A stretch of DNA of 64,000 nucleotides from Thermohalobaculum sp039816045 (GCA_039816045.1 JBCBYB010000008.1:62001-126000); one strand, 5' to 3'. Positions 8,741 through 17,939 are shown, counted from the stretch's first letter. Notes: a model not told the origin generated them from the sequence alone. Program-made: numbers and translations.

Positions 8741-9469
8741 ATGGCTGATCTTCTGCCCCTGATGCCCAAAGCGACCGCCGTTTGGCTGGTCGACAACACC
8801 ACCCTGACCTTCCGCCAGATCGCGGAGTTCTGCGGCATGCACGAGCTTGAGATCTCCGGCATCGCGGATGGCGAAGTGGCCATCGGCATCAAGGGCCTCG
8901 ATCCCGTCCAGAACAACCAGCTCACAGCGGAGGAAATCAAGCGCTGCGAGGCTGATAGCCTGGCGCGCCTCAAGCTGCGCCGCCGCGCTATGGCGCCACC
9001 GCCAAAGAAGAAGGCACCGCGCTATGTGCCCGTTTCCAAGCGCCAGGACCGACCGGCGGCGATCGCCTGGCTCGTGCGCTATCATCCAGAGATCGAGACC
9101 TCCCAGATCGCCAAGCTCGTCGGCTCCACCAAGCCCACCATCGAGGCGATTCGCAACCGCACGCACTGGAACTCGGCCAACATCCAGCCGGTCGACCCCG
9201 TGGCCCTCGGCCTTTGCTCTCAGGTTGAGCTCGACGCCATCGTCGGCAAAGCGGCCGAGAAGAAGGCCAAGCGTGAGGAGGAGATGGGCGTGCCCGCTCC
9301 GGTTGAGGGCTTGATGCCTACCGAAGAGAGCCTCGCAGACGCCTTGCCTGAGCCGAACGCAGCCTTCACCGAGATGCCCCCGGCCGAGGACGATCCCGAC
9401 GCGCTGCCGGATGCGGCCCTTGATCCGGATGCGCTCTTCAACCTGCCGAAAGCCGGCCCTGCCGACTGA
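8741..9469 (+). CDS. DUF1013 / TrcR-type cell-cycle transcriptional regulator
   Basis: 242-residue member of the alphaproteobacterial DUF1013 (TrcR) family. The family signature opens the protein (LLPLMPKATAVWLVDNTTLT), then an N-terminal HTH-like segment, a basic linker PPPKKKAPRYVPVSKRQDR at about residues 86-104, and a second HTH-like part (TSQIAKLVGSTKPTIEAIRN). The last 70 residues are acidic, Pro-rich and probably disordered. The start at 8741 follows a GAGGA ribosome-binding site; ATGs at 8723 and 8738 are alternatives. Pfam names the family as a cell-cycle transcriptional regulator; its targets here are unknown. Divergent from RNase T2. Confidence 0.85.
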   Translation: MADLLPLMPKATAVWLVDNTTLTFRQIAEFCGMHELEISGIADGEVAIGIKGLDPVQNNQLTAEEIKRCEADSLARLKLRRRAMAPPPKKKAPRYVPVSKRQDRPAAIAWLVRYHPEIETSQIAKLVGSTKPTIEAIRNRTHWNSANIQPVDPVALGLCSQVELDAIVGKAAEKKAKREEEMGVPAPVEGLMPTEESLADALPEPNAAFTEMPPAEDDPDALPDAALDPDALFNLPKAGPAD

Positions 9470-9491
9470 AGACCACCATCAACGGCTAACC

Positions 9492-10160
9492 ATGGCACGG
9501 AATCTGAGGACTGTTTTTCGCCACGGGATCGAACGTCTGGTGCCTGAAGTGGCAATCGATGCCTTCGACATCCGGCGCCGCGCGTCCCATTGGAAGCGGC
9601 GCGGCGTGATCGCCATACACGTCCCGAAGGCCGCGGGCACAAGCGTTCAGACACTGCTCTATGGCCGCCCGCTCGGCCATTTCCGCGCGCGCGACATCGC
9701 GCGGATCTACCCCGAGCTCTGGGACCGCTGCCAAACAGTCGCCGTCGTGCGCGACCCACTCACACGGTTGCGCTCCGCCTGGCTGTTTGCTCGAGACGGG
9801 GGAACCAAAAGCATGGGCATGCGCCGCCCCTCGCTCTACCGCGTCCCGGAATTCGAAACCTTCGAACGGTTCGTCACCGAGTGGCTCGCCCAGCGTGATC
9901 TCACCAAACTCGACGGTGTGTTTCGCCCGCAAACGCTGTATTTGGCCGATGCAGCGGGCACCGTGATGGTGGACACCCTCCTGCGCTTCGAGCGCGTGTC
10001 CGAAGAGGTCGCGGCCCGGCCTGATCTTTTCGGCAAGGGGGCCGTGCTGCCCAGGATCAACACGACCGCGGCCGTTCCTCCACCGCCCACCCCACCAGAG
10101 ATCGAAGGCATCGTGCGACGCCTTTATGCTCAAGACTACGCGCTCCTCAACTATCCTTGA
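9492..10160 (+). CDS. Sulfotransferase family-2-like protein
   Basis: 222 residues. IHVPKAAGTSVQTLLYG at about residues 44-60 matches the 5'-phosphosulfate loop of PAPS-dependent sulfotransferases (consensus HIPKTAGTS), and VAVVRDPLTRLRSAWLF resembles the 3'-phosphate-binding motif. It would transfer sulfate from PAPS to a carbohydrate or other acceptor. There is no clear transmembrane segment. It begins 22 bp after the TrcR gene and may be co-transcribed. Acceptor unknown; such genes often decorate surface polysaccharide. Confidence 0.78.
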   Translation: MARNLRTVFRHGIERLVPEVAIDAFDIRRRASHWKRRGVIAIHVPKAAGTSVQTLLYGRPLGHFRARDIARIYPELWDRCQTVAVVRDPLTRLRSAWLFARDGGTKSMGMRRPSLYRVPEFETFERFVTEWLAQRDLTKLDGVFRPQTLYLADAAGTVMVDTLLRFERVSEEVAARPDLFGKGAVLPRINTTAAVPPPPTPPEIEGIVRRLYAQDYALLNYP

Positions 10161-10268
10161 CCGCCCGCGCAAAGCCGCCTGCCCTTGCCCCTTTGGACGG
10201 TTTGAGCTAGCTCGCGAGCGGTGCGGTCAGGAAGAGGCCCAGACCAGGCCAGGACGAGGAGCGAACCG

Positions 10269-11639
10269 ATGTCCATTCCCCAGTCGGGCGGAGGTCCGAT
10301 CGAGAGCCGCGCCGATCTCGCCGGCTATCTCGAGTCGGGGTGCAAACCCCGGGAAGCGTGGCGTATCGGGACTGAACACGAGAAGTTCGGCTACGATCTC
10401 GCCACCCATCGTCCGCTGCCCTATGACGGTCCCTGCTCGATCCGCGCGGTGCTCGAAGGGCTGCGCGACCGCTATGGCTGGAACGCCGTCAGCGAAGGCC
10501 CGCATCTGATAGGCCTGGAGAAGGCCGGTGCGAATGTCAGTCTGGAACCCGGCGGGCAGCTCGAGCTGTCCGGCGCGCCGCTCGAGACCATTCACCAGAC
10601 TTGTGATGAAGTGAACCAGCACCTTGCCGAGGTGAAAGACGTCGCCGACGGCATCGGCGCAGGCTTCATCGGCCTCGGTGCCGCACCCGACTGGCGCCAT
10701 GAGGACATGGATATGATGCCGAAGGGGCGCTATCGCCTCATGACCCGCTACATGGGAGAGGTCGGCACCCACGGCACCCAAATGATGTACCGCACTTGTA
10801 CGGTCCAGGTGAACCTCGATTTCGGCTCCGAAGCCGACATGGTGCAGAAGCTGCGTGTGGCCCTCGCGCTCCAGCCGGTGGCGACCGCGCTTTTCGCCAA
10901 TTCGCCCTTCTTCGAGGGCAAGCCGGCGGGTGTGCTCTCCTACCGCTCCCGGATCTGGCGCGATCTCGATGCCGACCGCACCGGCATGCTGCCCTTCGTC
11001 TTCGAGGACGGCTTCGGCTTCGAGGCCTGGGTCGACTATGCGCTCGATGTGCCGATGTACTTTGTTTATCGCAACGGCACCTATATCGACGCCCTCGGCC
11101 AGAGTTTCCGCGATTTCCTTAAGGGCCGCCTGCCCGCGCTTCCGGGTGAGGTGCCGACCCTGTCCGACTGGGCGGACCACCTCACCACGATCTTCCCCGA
11201 AGCGCGGGTGAAGAAGTTCATCGAGATGCGCGGCGCCGATGGTGGCCCCTGGCGGCGCCTCTGTGCCCTCCCTGCCTTTTGGGTCGGGCTGATCTACGAC
11301 CAAACGGCGCTCGATGCGGCTTGGGATCTCTGCAAGGGCTGGACCGCCGAGGACCGTGACCGGCTCCGCATCGACGCCTCGACCCATGGGCTGAAGGCCG
11401 AGGTCGCCGGCCGCAGCCTGCGCGACGTGGCTGCCGACCTGGTCGCCATCGCTCAAGACGGCCTTCGGGCTCGCGCCTGCCCGGGCGCAGACGGCTTGAT
11501 CCCCGACGAGACCCATTTCCTGAACGCGCTGCAGGAGATCGTGGAGACCGGTAAGACGCCCGCCGAAGAGCTCCTGGCCCAGTACGAGGGCGCATGGGGG
11601 GGTGACCTCTCGCGGATCTATGCCGAGCACAGCTACTGA
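10269..11639 (+). CDS. gshA: Glutamate-cysteine ligase, plant/alphaproteobacterial type (GCS2)
   Basis: 456-residue ATP-dependent enzyme making gamma-glutamylcysteine, the first step of glutathione synthesis. The active-site start REAWRIGTEHEKFGY and the substrate/ATP segments GLEKAGANVSLEPGGQLELS and MMYRTCTVQVNLDF are characteristic of the plant-like family found in alphaproteobacteria. ATG 10269 follows a strong GGACGAGGAGCG ribosome-binding region. Glutathione made here would serve the glutaredoxin-BolA pair and the GST encoded elsewhere in the window. Two overlapping 10-bp palindromes lie 50-65 bp upstream. Confidence 0.96.
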   Translation: MSIPQSGGGPIESRADLAGYLESGCKPREAWRIGTEHEKFGYDLATHRPLPYDGPCSIRAVLEGLRDRYGWNAVSEGPHLIGLEKAGANVSLEPGGQLELSGAPLETIHQTCDEVNQHLAEVKDVADGIGAGFIGLGAAPDWRHEDMDMMPKGRYRLMTRYMGEVGTHGTQMMYRTCTVQVNLDFGSEADMVQKLRVALALQPVATALFANSPFFEGKPAGVLSYRSRIWRDLDADRTGMLPFVFEDGFGFEAWVDYALDVPMYFVYRNGTYIDALGQSFRDFLKGRLPALPGEVPTLSDWADHLTTIFPEARVKKFIEMRGADGGPWRRLCALPAFWVGLIYDQTALDAAWDLCKGWTAEDRDRLRIDASTHGLKAEVAGRSLRDVAADLVAIAQDGLRARACPGADGLIPDETHFLNALQEIVETGKTPAEELLAQYEGAWGGDLSRIYAEHSY

Positions 11640-11714
11640 GCCGGCCCGATAAGAATTGCAGATAATCGTTGAACAGGTTACTGTTTCCGCGGGAGTGGAG
11701 TGAGGAAGTATACT

Positions 11715-12254
11715 ATGTTGTTGAAATATCTGCTGTTTCCTGCGGTGCTGCTGGCATCGCTGGGCCTTGCCGCGCCGGCACAAGCGATCACTGGGGCCGA
11801 GGTCACCTGCGCCGATGTCTCGTTCACCTGTTCGCCTGAAACGTTCACGGTCACCGATGGCGATCCCGACCCCGACACGGTGTTGTCTGGCGGCTCAACC
11901 CCGACCTTCGAGATCGATTTCATGGGCGGCTGGATCGACATCATTTATCTCGGGACATCATCCCTCACCTTCAATGCCGGAACGATCGAGCTCTCGGGGC
12001 TGTTCGATCCCGTAACCCCGCTCGTGGATCTCAACATCTACGACCTCGGGACAACCAATGTGTCTGGGTTTGGGCCCGACAATTTGGACCTTACCGACGG
12101 CACGTTGACGGTCGATTTGGCAGGGACGGTTTGGTCAACCGGTGGCATCGTCGGCTTCGATGTGGCCGTGCCGTTGCCTGCGAGCCTTCTGCTGCTCGGC
12201 ACCGCCATCGCCGGTCTCGGGTTTGCCAGCCGCCGCGCCCGCCAGCAGGCCTGA
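11715..12254 (+). CDS. VPLPA-CTERM sorted secreted protein
   Basis: 179-residue exported protein. The N-terminal signal peptide (MLLKYLLFPAVLLASLGLAA, then PAQA) has an AxA cleavage site. The mature part is acidic, Thr/Asp/Ser-rich and predicted beta. The C terminus is VPLPASLLLLGTAIAGLGF plus an RRAR tail: the VPLPA-CTERM sorting signal (motif, hydrophobic helix, basic cluster) recognised by an exosortase/rhombosortase-type system. Two cysteines (CADVSFTC) near the new N terminus may form a disulfide. ATG 11715 sits 6 bp after an AGGAAG site. No processing enzyme is encoded nearby. The gene ends in a clear intrinsic terminator. Confidence 0.87.
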   Translation: MLLKYLLFPAVLLASLGLAAPAQAITGAEVTCADVSFTCSPETFTVTDGDPDPDTVLSGGSTPTFEIDFMGGWIDIIYLGTSSLTFNAGTIELSGLFDPVTPLVDLNIYDLGTTNVSGFGPDNLDLTDGTLTVDLAGTVWSTGGIVGFDVAVPLPASLLLLGTAIAGLGFASRRARQQA

Positions 12255-12283
12255 TCCCCCGACAGTTCCGATCCCTGCGGCAT

Positions 12284-12320
12284 CCGCCGGTCCAGAATGG
12301 GGCTGGCGGTTTTGCTTTTT
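12284..12320 (+). terminator. Rho-independent terminator of the VPLPA-CTERM gene
   Basis: A 7-bp stem (CCGCCGG 12284-12290 pairing with CTGGCGG 12303-12309, one G-T pair) with a 12-base loop is followed by TTTTGCTTTTT. It lies 30 bp after the stop codon and 32 bp before the next gene, so it separates the two transcripts. Confidence 0.8.
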
Positions 12321-12351
12321 GTCGGCCAAGACTCCCCGCAAGGGGGACCAC

Positions 12352-13242
12352 ATGACCACCAGTATCTACGACCGCATCCACGCCTTGCCTTTCTGGAAAG
12401 GGCCGGTAAAGGTCTCGCCGCTCTTGGGCGGGCTCAGCAATGAGAGCTTCACCGTCCGTGATCGCGCAGGCACCTGGGTTGTGCGCTTCGGCGAGGACTA
12501 TCCCTTCCACCATGTCGACCGCACCCGTGAGCTGATGGTCTCCCGCGCAGCCGCCGGCGCCGGGTACGCGCCCGAGGTCGCCTATGCCGAGCCGGGAGTG
12601 ACGATATCGGCCTTCATCGACGGGCACACTTATGGCGAGGCCGATGTCCGGCGGGACCGCAGCCGCATCGTGGCTCTGCTGCGGCGCTTCCATACTGAGA
12701 TGCCGACCCATGTCTCTGGCACAGCAACTCTCTTTTGGCCATTCCATGTGATCCGCGATTACGCGCGCACGATCCGGGCCGCGGGCCATGCCTTCAGCGC
12801 CCTACCCGTGGACGATTGGCTGAAGTTGACCGTCGAACTCGAGGCGGAACAAGTGCCTCTGCCGATCTGCTTCGGCCATCACGATCTGCTCCCCGCCAAC
12901 CTCATCGATGACGGTCAACGCCTTTGGCTGATCGATTTTGAGTACGCCGCCTACGGCACGCCGATGTTCGATCTCGCCAATCTCTCCTCGAATGCAGGGT
13001 TTTCGGCGGAGGAGGACGTAGAGCTGTTGACCGAGTATTTTGACGCCGCGCCGAGTGCCGCACTGATCGACGCCTATCGCGGGATGAAATGCGCCTCGCT
13101 GCTGCGGGAGGCCATGTGGTCCTATGTGTCCTACATCCAGTTCAGGCACCGCGAAGACGTTTTTGTCGACTACCTTGGATATGCTGAGGAGTATCTTGAG
13201 AGGCTCGAGGATGCGCTGTTCCACTGGCGCCGGGGCCGCTGA
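12352..13242 (+). CDS. Choline/ethanolamine-kinase-like phosphotransferase (APH fold)
   Basis: 296-residue kinase of the aminoglycoside-phosphotransferase/choline-kinase fold. It contains GGLSNESFTV (nucleotide loop), the Brenner-type catalytic loop FGHHDLLPANLIDD with catalytic Asp, and the metal-binding LIDFEYAAYG. Proteins of this kind in bacteria phosphorylate choline, ethanolamine or related small alcohols. A GGGGGA ribosome-binding site precedes ATG 12352. Its TGA overlaps the ATG of the dimethylglycine-dehydrogenase-like gene by one base, implying that the kinase and the demethylating oxidase act on related methylated amines. The exact substrate is inferred. Confidence 0.85.
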   Translation: MTTSIYDRIHALPFWKGPVKVSPLLGGLSNESFTVRDRAGTWVVRFGEDYPFHHVDRTRELMVSRAAAGAGYAPEVAYAEPGVTISAFIDGHTYGEADVRRDRSRIVALLRRFHTEMPTHVSGTATLFWPFHVIRDYARTIRAAGHAFSALPVDDWLKLTVELEAEQVPLPICFGHHDLLPANLIDDGQRLWLIDFEYAAYGTPMFDLANLSSNAGFSAEEDVELLTEYFDAAPSAALIDAYRGMKCASLLREAMWSYVSYIQFRHREDVFVDYLGYAEEYLERLEDALFHWRRGR

Positions 13243-15671
13243 TGCGCCTTCCTGAGCAAACGCAAGTCATCGTGGTTGGAGGGGGGATCGTCGGGTGCTC
13301 CACCGCCTACCACTTGGCGCGGGACCACGGGGCGGAGGTGCTGCTGTTGGAGCAGGGGCAGTTGACCTCCGGCTCGACCTGGCATGCGGCGGGGCTAGTC
13401 GGCCAGCTGCGGTCGTCGGCTGCAATCACCCAGGTGCTGAAGCGCTCGGTCGAGCTCTATGCCACGCTGGATGCGGAGACCGGGCTCGAAACCGGGTGGA
13501 AGATGACCGGCTGCCTGCGTCTGGCTTGCAACGAGGACCGCTGGACCGAGTACCGCCGCCTCGCCACCACGGCACAAAGCTTCGGGATGGAGATGCATCT
13601 GCTCTCCCCAGCCGAGGTTAAGCGGATGTGGCCGCTCTTGGATGTCTCGGATCTCGTGGGCGCCTCCTGGCTCCCGACGGATGGGCAGGCCAACCCCTCG
13701 GACATCGCTCTGTCGCTCGCCAAGGGGGCCCGGATGCGGGGCGTGACGATCCGCGAGGGGGTCCGTGTCACTGGCCTTTGCACCGAGGGCAACCGGATCA
13801 CGGGCGTCGAGACACCTGAGGGGGTCGTCTCGGCCGACACCGTGATCCTCTGTGCCGGGCAGTGGACCCGCCAGCTCGCCGCCAAAGTCGGCGTGACGGT
13901 CCCTCTCCAGCCCGTGAAGCACCAATACGTCGTGACCGAGCCGATCCCCGGGCTTGCGACCGACGCGCCGACGCTCCGCGATCCGGACCGGCGCACTTAT
14001 TTCAAGGAGGAGGTCGGCGGCCTCGCCTTCGGCGGCTACGAACCCGATCCGCAGAACTGGGTACTGGACGACGTACCGGAGGATTTCGCCTTCCGCCTGT
14101 TCGACGATGACTGGGACCATTTCGAACAGCATCTCTCGGCCGCGGTGACCCGCATCCCGGCGCTCGCCGAGACCGGCATCAAGCAAATGATCAACGGGCC
14201 GGAGAGCTTCACCCCGGATGGCAACTTCATAATGGGCCGGCCTCCGGGGTGGGCGAACCTGTATCTCGCCGCGGGGTTCAATGCTTTCGGGATCGCGGCG
14301 GGTGGAGGTGCGGGTTGGGCGCTGGCCGACTGGGCGATGACTGGGGAGCCACCGCTCGATCTCTGGTCGGTCGACATCCGCCGTTTCTCCGGTGAGCATG
14401 CGGACCGGGAGTGGGTCGCCGCACGCACGCTCGAGGCCTACGGCCGCCACTACGCCATCGGCTATCCGCATGGTGGGCCGGATGTGGGGCGCCCACGGCT
14501 GACCTCACCGCTCTACGGCCGGCTGAAAGACCAGGGTGCGGTCTTTGGTGAAAAGCTCGGCTGGGAGCGCGCCGACTGGTTCGCACGCCCCGGCACGGAA
14601 CCGCGCGACATCCCCACCATGGGCCGTCCGCATTGGCACGACGCGGTCGCCGCCGAGCACCAAGCCGTGCGCGAGACCGCCGGGCTCTTCGACCAAAGCT
14701 CTTTCGCCAAATTCGAGGTCAGCGGGCCCGAGGCCACCGCCGCGCTCGACTGGATCTGTGCGGGCCCCGTAACCCGGCTTCCAGGACGCATCACCTACAC
14801 CCAACTCCTCAACTCCCGCGGCGGGATCGAGGCGGATCTCACCGTCGCCCGACTAGAAGAGGACCGATTCTATCTGGTCACCGGTACCGGGTTCCGCACC
14901 CATGACGGCGCCTGGATCGCGGAGCATCTCCGCGGCGACGCCACCCTCTCGGATGTGACGGAGGCCTGGGGCACGCTCTCACTCTTCGGTCCGGCGGCCC
15001 GGGCGATCCTCTCACGCGTCGCAGAAGCGGATGTCAGCCACAGCGCGTTCCCCTTCGCCGCCGTCCGCGAGATCCGCATCGCCGGGCACACGGTCCGCGC
15101 GCTGCGGATCACCTATGTGGGCGAGCTCGGCTGGGAGCTGCATGTGCCGATCGAGGGCCTCACGTCCGTCTATGACGCCCTGATGGCGGCAGGCGAGGGG
15201 CACGGTCTCCGCCTCTGCGGCTATCGCGCGATCGAGAGCCTGCGGCTGGAGAAGGGTTACCGCGCCTGGGGGGCCGACATCTCCCCGACCGACACCCCCT
15301 GGGAGGCAGGTCTCGGCTGGGCCGTGAAGCTGCGCGCTGGGACCCCGTTCCTCGGGCGCGAAGCGGTGGAGCAAGCGGCCAACACCCCCCTCACCCGGCG
15401 GCTCTGCGGGTTCACGGCAGCGCCGGAGACCGTGCTGCTCGGCCGCGAGACGATCCTGCGCAACGGGGATGCGGTCGGCTATCTCCGCTCCGGCGGGTTC
15501 GCGCACACGCTCGGCCAGGCGATCGGCTATGGCTATGTCCGAGGCGAGGCGCACTCCGAGGAGTGGCTCAAGGCCGGGCGCTATGAGCTCGTGGTCGCGA
15601 CGGAGCGGGTGCCGGCGGAGCTCCATCTCGGCCCGCTCTACGATCCCGAGGGGTTGCGCATCCGCGCCTAG
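13242..15671 (+). CDS. FAD-dependent dimethylglycine/sarcosine dehydrogenase-like protein with GcvT domain
   Basis: 809-residue two-domain enzyme. The N-terminal DAO domain has the dinucleotide motif VVGGGIVGCSTAYHLARDHG and SGSTWHAAGL, in which His48 corresponds to the residue that covalently holds FAD in mammalian dimethylglycine and sarcosine dehydrogenases. From about residue 430 to the end it is an aminomethyltransferase (GcvT)-like tetrahydrofolate domain, with CGYRAIESLRLEKGYRAWG typical of that fold. Family members N-demethylate methylated glycines and pass the one-carbon unit to folate. It is translationally coupled to the upstream kinase, and its stop overlaps the convergent P450 gene by 4 bp. 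Substrate not determined. Confidence 0.9.
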   Translation: MRLPEQTQVIVVGGGIVGCSTAYHLARDHGAEVLLLEQGQLTSGSTWHAAGLVGQLRSSAAITQVLKRSVELYATLDAETGLETGWKMTGCLRLACNEDRWTEYRRLATTAQSFGMEMHLLSPAEVKRMWPLLDVSDLVGASWLPTDGQANPSDIALSLAKGARMRGVTIREGVRVTGLCTEGNRITGVETPEGVVSADTVILCAGQWTRQLAAKVGVTVPLQPVKHQYVVTEPIPGLATDAPTLRDPDRRTYFKEEVGGLAFGGYEPDPQNWVLDDVPEDFAFRLFDDDWDHFEQHLSAAVTRIPALAETGIKQMINGPESFTPDGNFIMGRPPGWANLYLAAGFNAFGIAAGGGAGWALADWAMTGEPPLDLWSVDIRRFSGEHADREWVAARTLEAYGRHYAIGYPHGGPDVGRPRLTSPLYGRLKDQGAVFGEKLGWERADWFARPGTEPRDIPTMGRPHWHDAVAAEHQAVRETAGLFDQSSFAKFEVSGPEATAALDWICAGPVTRLPGRITYTQLLNSRGGIEADLTVARLEEDRFYLVTGTGFRTHDGAWIAEHLRGDATLSDVTEAWGTLSLFGPAARAILSRVAEADVSHSAFPFAAVREIRIAGHTVRALRITYVGELGWELHVPIEGLTSVYDALMAAGEGHGLRLCGYRAIESLRLEKGYRAWGADISPTDTPWEAGLGWAVKLRAGTPFLGREAVEQAANTPLTRRLCGFTAAPETVLLGRETILRNGDAVGYLRSGGFAHTLGQAIGYGYVRGEAHSEEWLKAGRYELVVATERVPAELHLGPLYDPEGLRIRA

Positions 15672-16828
15672 GCAAAGCTGAGCGGCAAGCGCACAGGTCC
15701 GGTGTTCCCGCTCTCCGGAAGCCAAAGGGGCTCTCCAGTCGGCTCCACCGAAGCGAACCGTGCAGAAAGCGCCCTCAGCGCCGAGGCGATGTCCGCCCGC
15801 GCCATCCCCTGGCCGAGACAGTGATGCGCCCCGCCACCGAACCCGAAATGCGCCCGGCGTCTCGCCGCGATGTCGAAGCCGCCCGCGCAGATCGCCGGGT
15901 CGCGCGCCGAGGCATGGACCAGCATGTGCAGGATCTCACCTTGCCGGATCGCCACCCCTTCGAAGGTGAAACTCTCAAGCGCCTCCCGGGTCACCCAGGT
16001 GGTGGTAGGACGCATGCGGATCGCCTCCTCGACGGCCGCCGGGACCAGCTCAGGCCGGGTCCGCAGCAGGCTCCACTGCTCGGGATGCTGCGCAAACAGC
16101 GCCATGGCGAGGCCAAGCTGCGCCCGTGTGGTGTCCACCCCGCCGAAGATCGTGATCACGACGAGATCCCGGAGTGCCTGTTCGTCCAGGCCGTCAGCCC
16201 GCGCCACCAACCGGGCGGGATAGGCCTTGGCATCCCGTCCCTGGCGCGCCCGATCAAGCCGCGCCTCCGCCAGCGCCTCGAGCGCTAGATAGGCCGTGTT
16301 GATCTCCTCCGCATGGGCCGCCGCGTCCACACCCATCGCAAGGCCAAGGGAGACGGCATTTGCGGCAATCTCAGGCCAGGCCGCAGCCTCCATTCCCAGC
16401 AGCGCCGTGATCGCGCGCCCCGCAAAGGGCATCGCAAAGGCCTCCATGAACTCAGTGTCTTTGCCGAGTGTACCGCACAACTCCGCCGCCGTTTCATCGA
16501 AGGACGGCACGAGCGCTTCGATATGCTCAGCCGCCAGCGCCGGCACCGCGAGATGGCGGAGCGCTTTGTGCCGCGGCCCCTCCTGGCCGATCACGCTGCG
16601 CTGCCAGAAGTCGACGAACGGCCCTCTAAGCCCCTGCAGCCCCGGCCAGGCGTGGCTCCCCTGACGCAGGCGCCGGTCCCGCAACAGCCGCCCCGTCTGG
16701 GCATGGCGCAAAACTGCCAAGCCATAGGGTGTCCGCGCGCACCAATGGGCCTCCCGGGCCGCGAGAACGTCTGGGCTCCGGGTCGAGAACCCATGTGCCG
16801 TCAGATCGAGAACCGGCAAGGAGGCCAT
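15668..16828 (-). CDS. Cytochrome P450
   Basis: 386-residue soluble bacterial P450. The haem-ligand loop FGFGGGAHHCLGQG places the axial Cys near residue 336. The K-helix ExxR is in EEAIRMRP, and the I-helix oxygen-activation motif is FGGVDTTRAQ with the conserved Thr. No membrane anchor is present, so it would rely on a ferredoxin and reductase encoded elsewhere; none is in the window. It lies 4 bp downstream of the K+ channel gene on the same strand and overlaps the convergent dehydrogenase gene tail to tail. Substrate unknown. Confidence 0.95.
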   Translation of the reverse strand: MASLPVLDLTAHGFSTRSPDVLAAREAHWCARTPYGLAVLRHAQTGRLLRDRRLRQGSHAWPGLQGLRGPFVDFWQRSVIGQEGPRHKALRHLAVPALAAEHIEALVPSFDETAAELCGTLGKDTEFMEAFAMPFAGRAITALLGMEAAAWPEIAANAVSLGLAMGVDAAAHAEEINTAYLALEALAEARLDRARQGRDAKAYPARLVARADGLDEQALRDLVVITIFGGVDTTRAQLGLAMALFAQHPEQWSLLRTRPELVPAAVEEAIRMRPTTTWVTREALESFTFEGVAIRQGEILHMLVHASARDPAICAGGFDIAARRRAHFGFGGGAHHCLGQGMARADIASALRALSARFASVEPTGEPLWLPESGNTGPVRLPLSFA

Positions 16829-16832
16829 AGGC

Positions 16833-17939
16833 TCAGGCGGTCGCCGCCACCGGGGACTTGCCCGAGAGCTGCGCCGCCGCGGTCATCTGATTGGGGTTCA
16901 CGAGCGCAAAGATCGCCACCGCCACGATCTCTTCCCCCGCATCGGGGTTGGTGACCACCGTCCCGTCCGCCTGCTCATAGGCCACTGGACAACCGGCATC
17001 GGCCTGGAGGAACCGCATTGCCAGATCCCGCCAGGCGCCGGTCGCGCGCATCTCGAGACGCACGCACTCCTCGCCGCGGCTGTTGAAGAGCGTCTCCATC
17101 ACGTGCTCGGAGCGGTGCGAGAGGATCGCGCGGGCCATCATCTCAGGATAGCCGCGCACCGGTCGCATGACGGCATTGGCGCCGGCGCGCTGGATCCGGG
17201 CGCGGTGGTCATCGTCCACGACTTCTGCGATGATCCACGCGTCTCCATTCGCCGCCCGCAACCGGTCCACCAGATCGAAGGCCACGCTGTCGGACATCGC
17301 ATCGGCCCGATCGGAAGACATCACCACGATGGTCTCGGCCAGACTGGCACAGGCATGCTCGAACGCCTTCGGGTCCGTCAGCGGCAGCGACACGTGCACC
17401 ACACCGAGATCGGAGAGACTGTCCGGCAGGCCGTTGGGAAACTTCTCATCCACCAGGAGGATCGGCGCCTCGGCCCGCGGTCCCGAGCTTGCGCGGATGC
17501 TGTTCACCACCGCCTCGAAATAGCGGGTGTCGGCCTCGGCAGGCACGTTGAGGAAAACGATGTGGCTGTCCATGGTCCAGTTCCAATATCCTGTGATCAT
17601 CCGGCGGCGGCGCTCCTGGCGATACTCGAACCAGAGCCCGGCCACTTGGGCGAGAAGCGCGATCCCCGCCACATAGATCAGCACCGTCGTGATGATGCGT
17701 CCGGCCACCGTCTCCGCCGACAAATCACCGTATCCGACCGTCGTGGCCGAAGTCACGGTGAGCCAGAGCGCATCGCCGAAGCTCATCCCCTCGATCACCA
17801 CCATGGCCACTGCGTGCAGCCCCATGATCGCGATCAGGACACCGAGCAGGTCCAGCATCTTGCGCAGCATATCTTGCGTCGCGATGCGGTTCTGCTGCCA
17901 TTTCGGCTTACGGCGGAAAACGGTGGCGAGACTGATCAT
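16833..17939 (-). CDS. Two-TM potassium channel with RCK/TrkA-N domain
   Basis: 368-residue Kch/MthK-like channel. Two membrane helices (about residues 30-52 and 80-102) flank a pore loop with the selectivity filter TVGYGD. The cytoplasmic part starts WTMDSHIVFLNVPAEADTR and is a Rossmann-like RCK domain, although its usual GxGxxG is not obvious. A C-terminal TrkA-C-like region ends the protein. It would gate K+ flux in response to a ligand. ATG 17939. The P450 gene follows after 4 bp, probably in one transcript, with no evident functional link. Confidence 0.9.
   Translation of the reverse strand: MISLATVFRRKPKWQQNRIATQDMLRKMLDLLGVLIAIMGLHAVAMVVIEGMSFGDALWLTVTSATTVGYGDLSAETVAGRIITTVLIYVAGIALLAQVAGLWFEYRQERRRRMITGYWNWTMDSHIVFLNVPAEADTRYFEAVVNSIRASSGPRAEAPILLVDEKFPNGLPDSLSDLGVVHVSLPLTDPKAFEHACASLAETIVVMSSDRADAMSDSVAFDLVDRLRAANGDAWIIAEVVDDDHRARIQRAGANAVMRPVRGYPEMMARAILSHRSEHVMETLFNSRGEECVRLEMRATGAWRDLAMRFLQADAGCPVAYEQADGTVVTNPDAGEEIVAVAIFALVNPNQMTAAAQLSGKSPVAATA

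Noticed and set aside
10227..11783. 518-codon minus-strand open frame opposite gshA
   Set aside because: gshA is a complete conserved enzyme on the plus strand; the opposite frame has no domain pattern.
17098..17107. CACGTG hexamers elsewhere (17100, 30293, 39764) as further parS sites
   Set aside because: Only the central hexamer matches; the flanking TGTTT/AAACA arms are missing.
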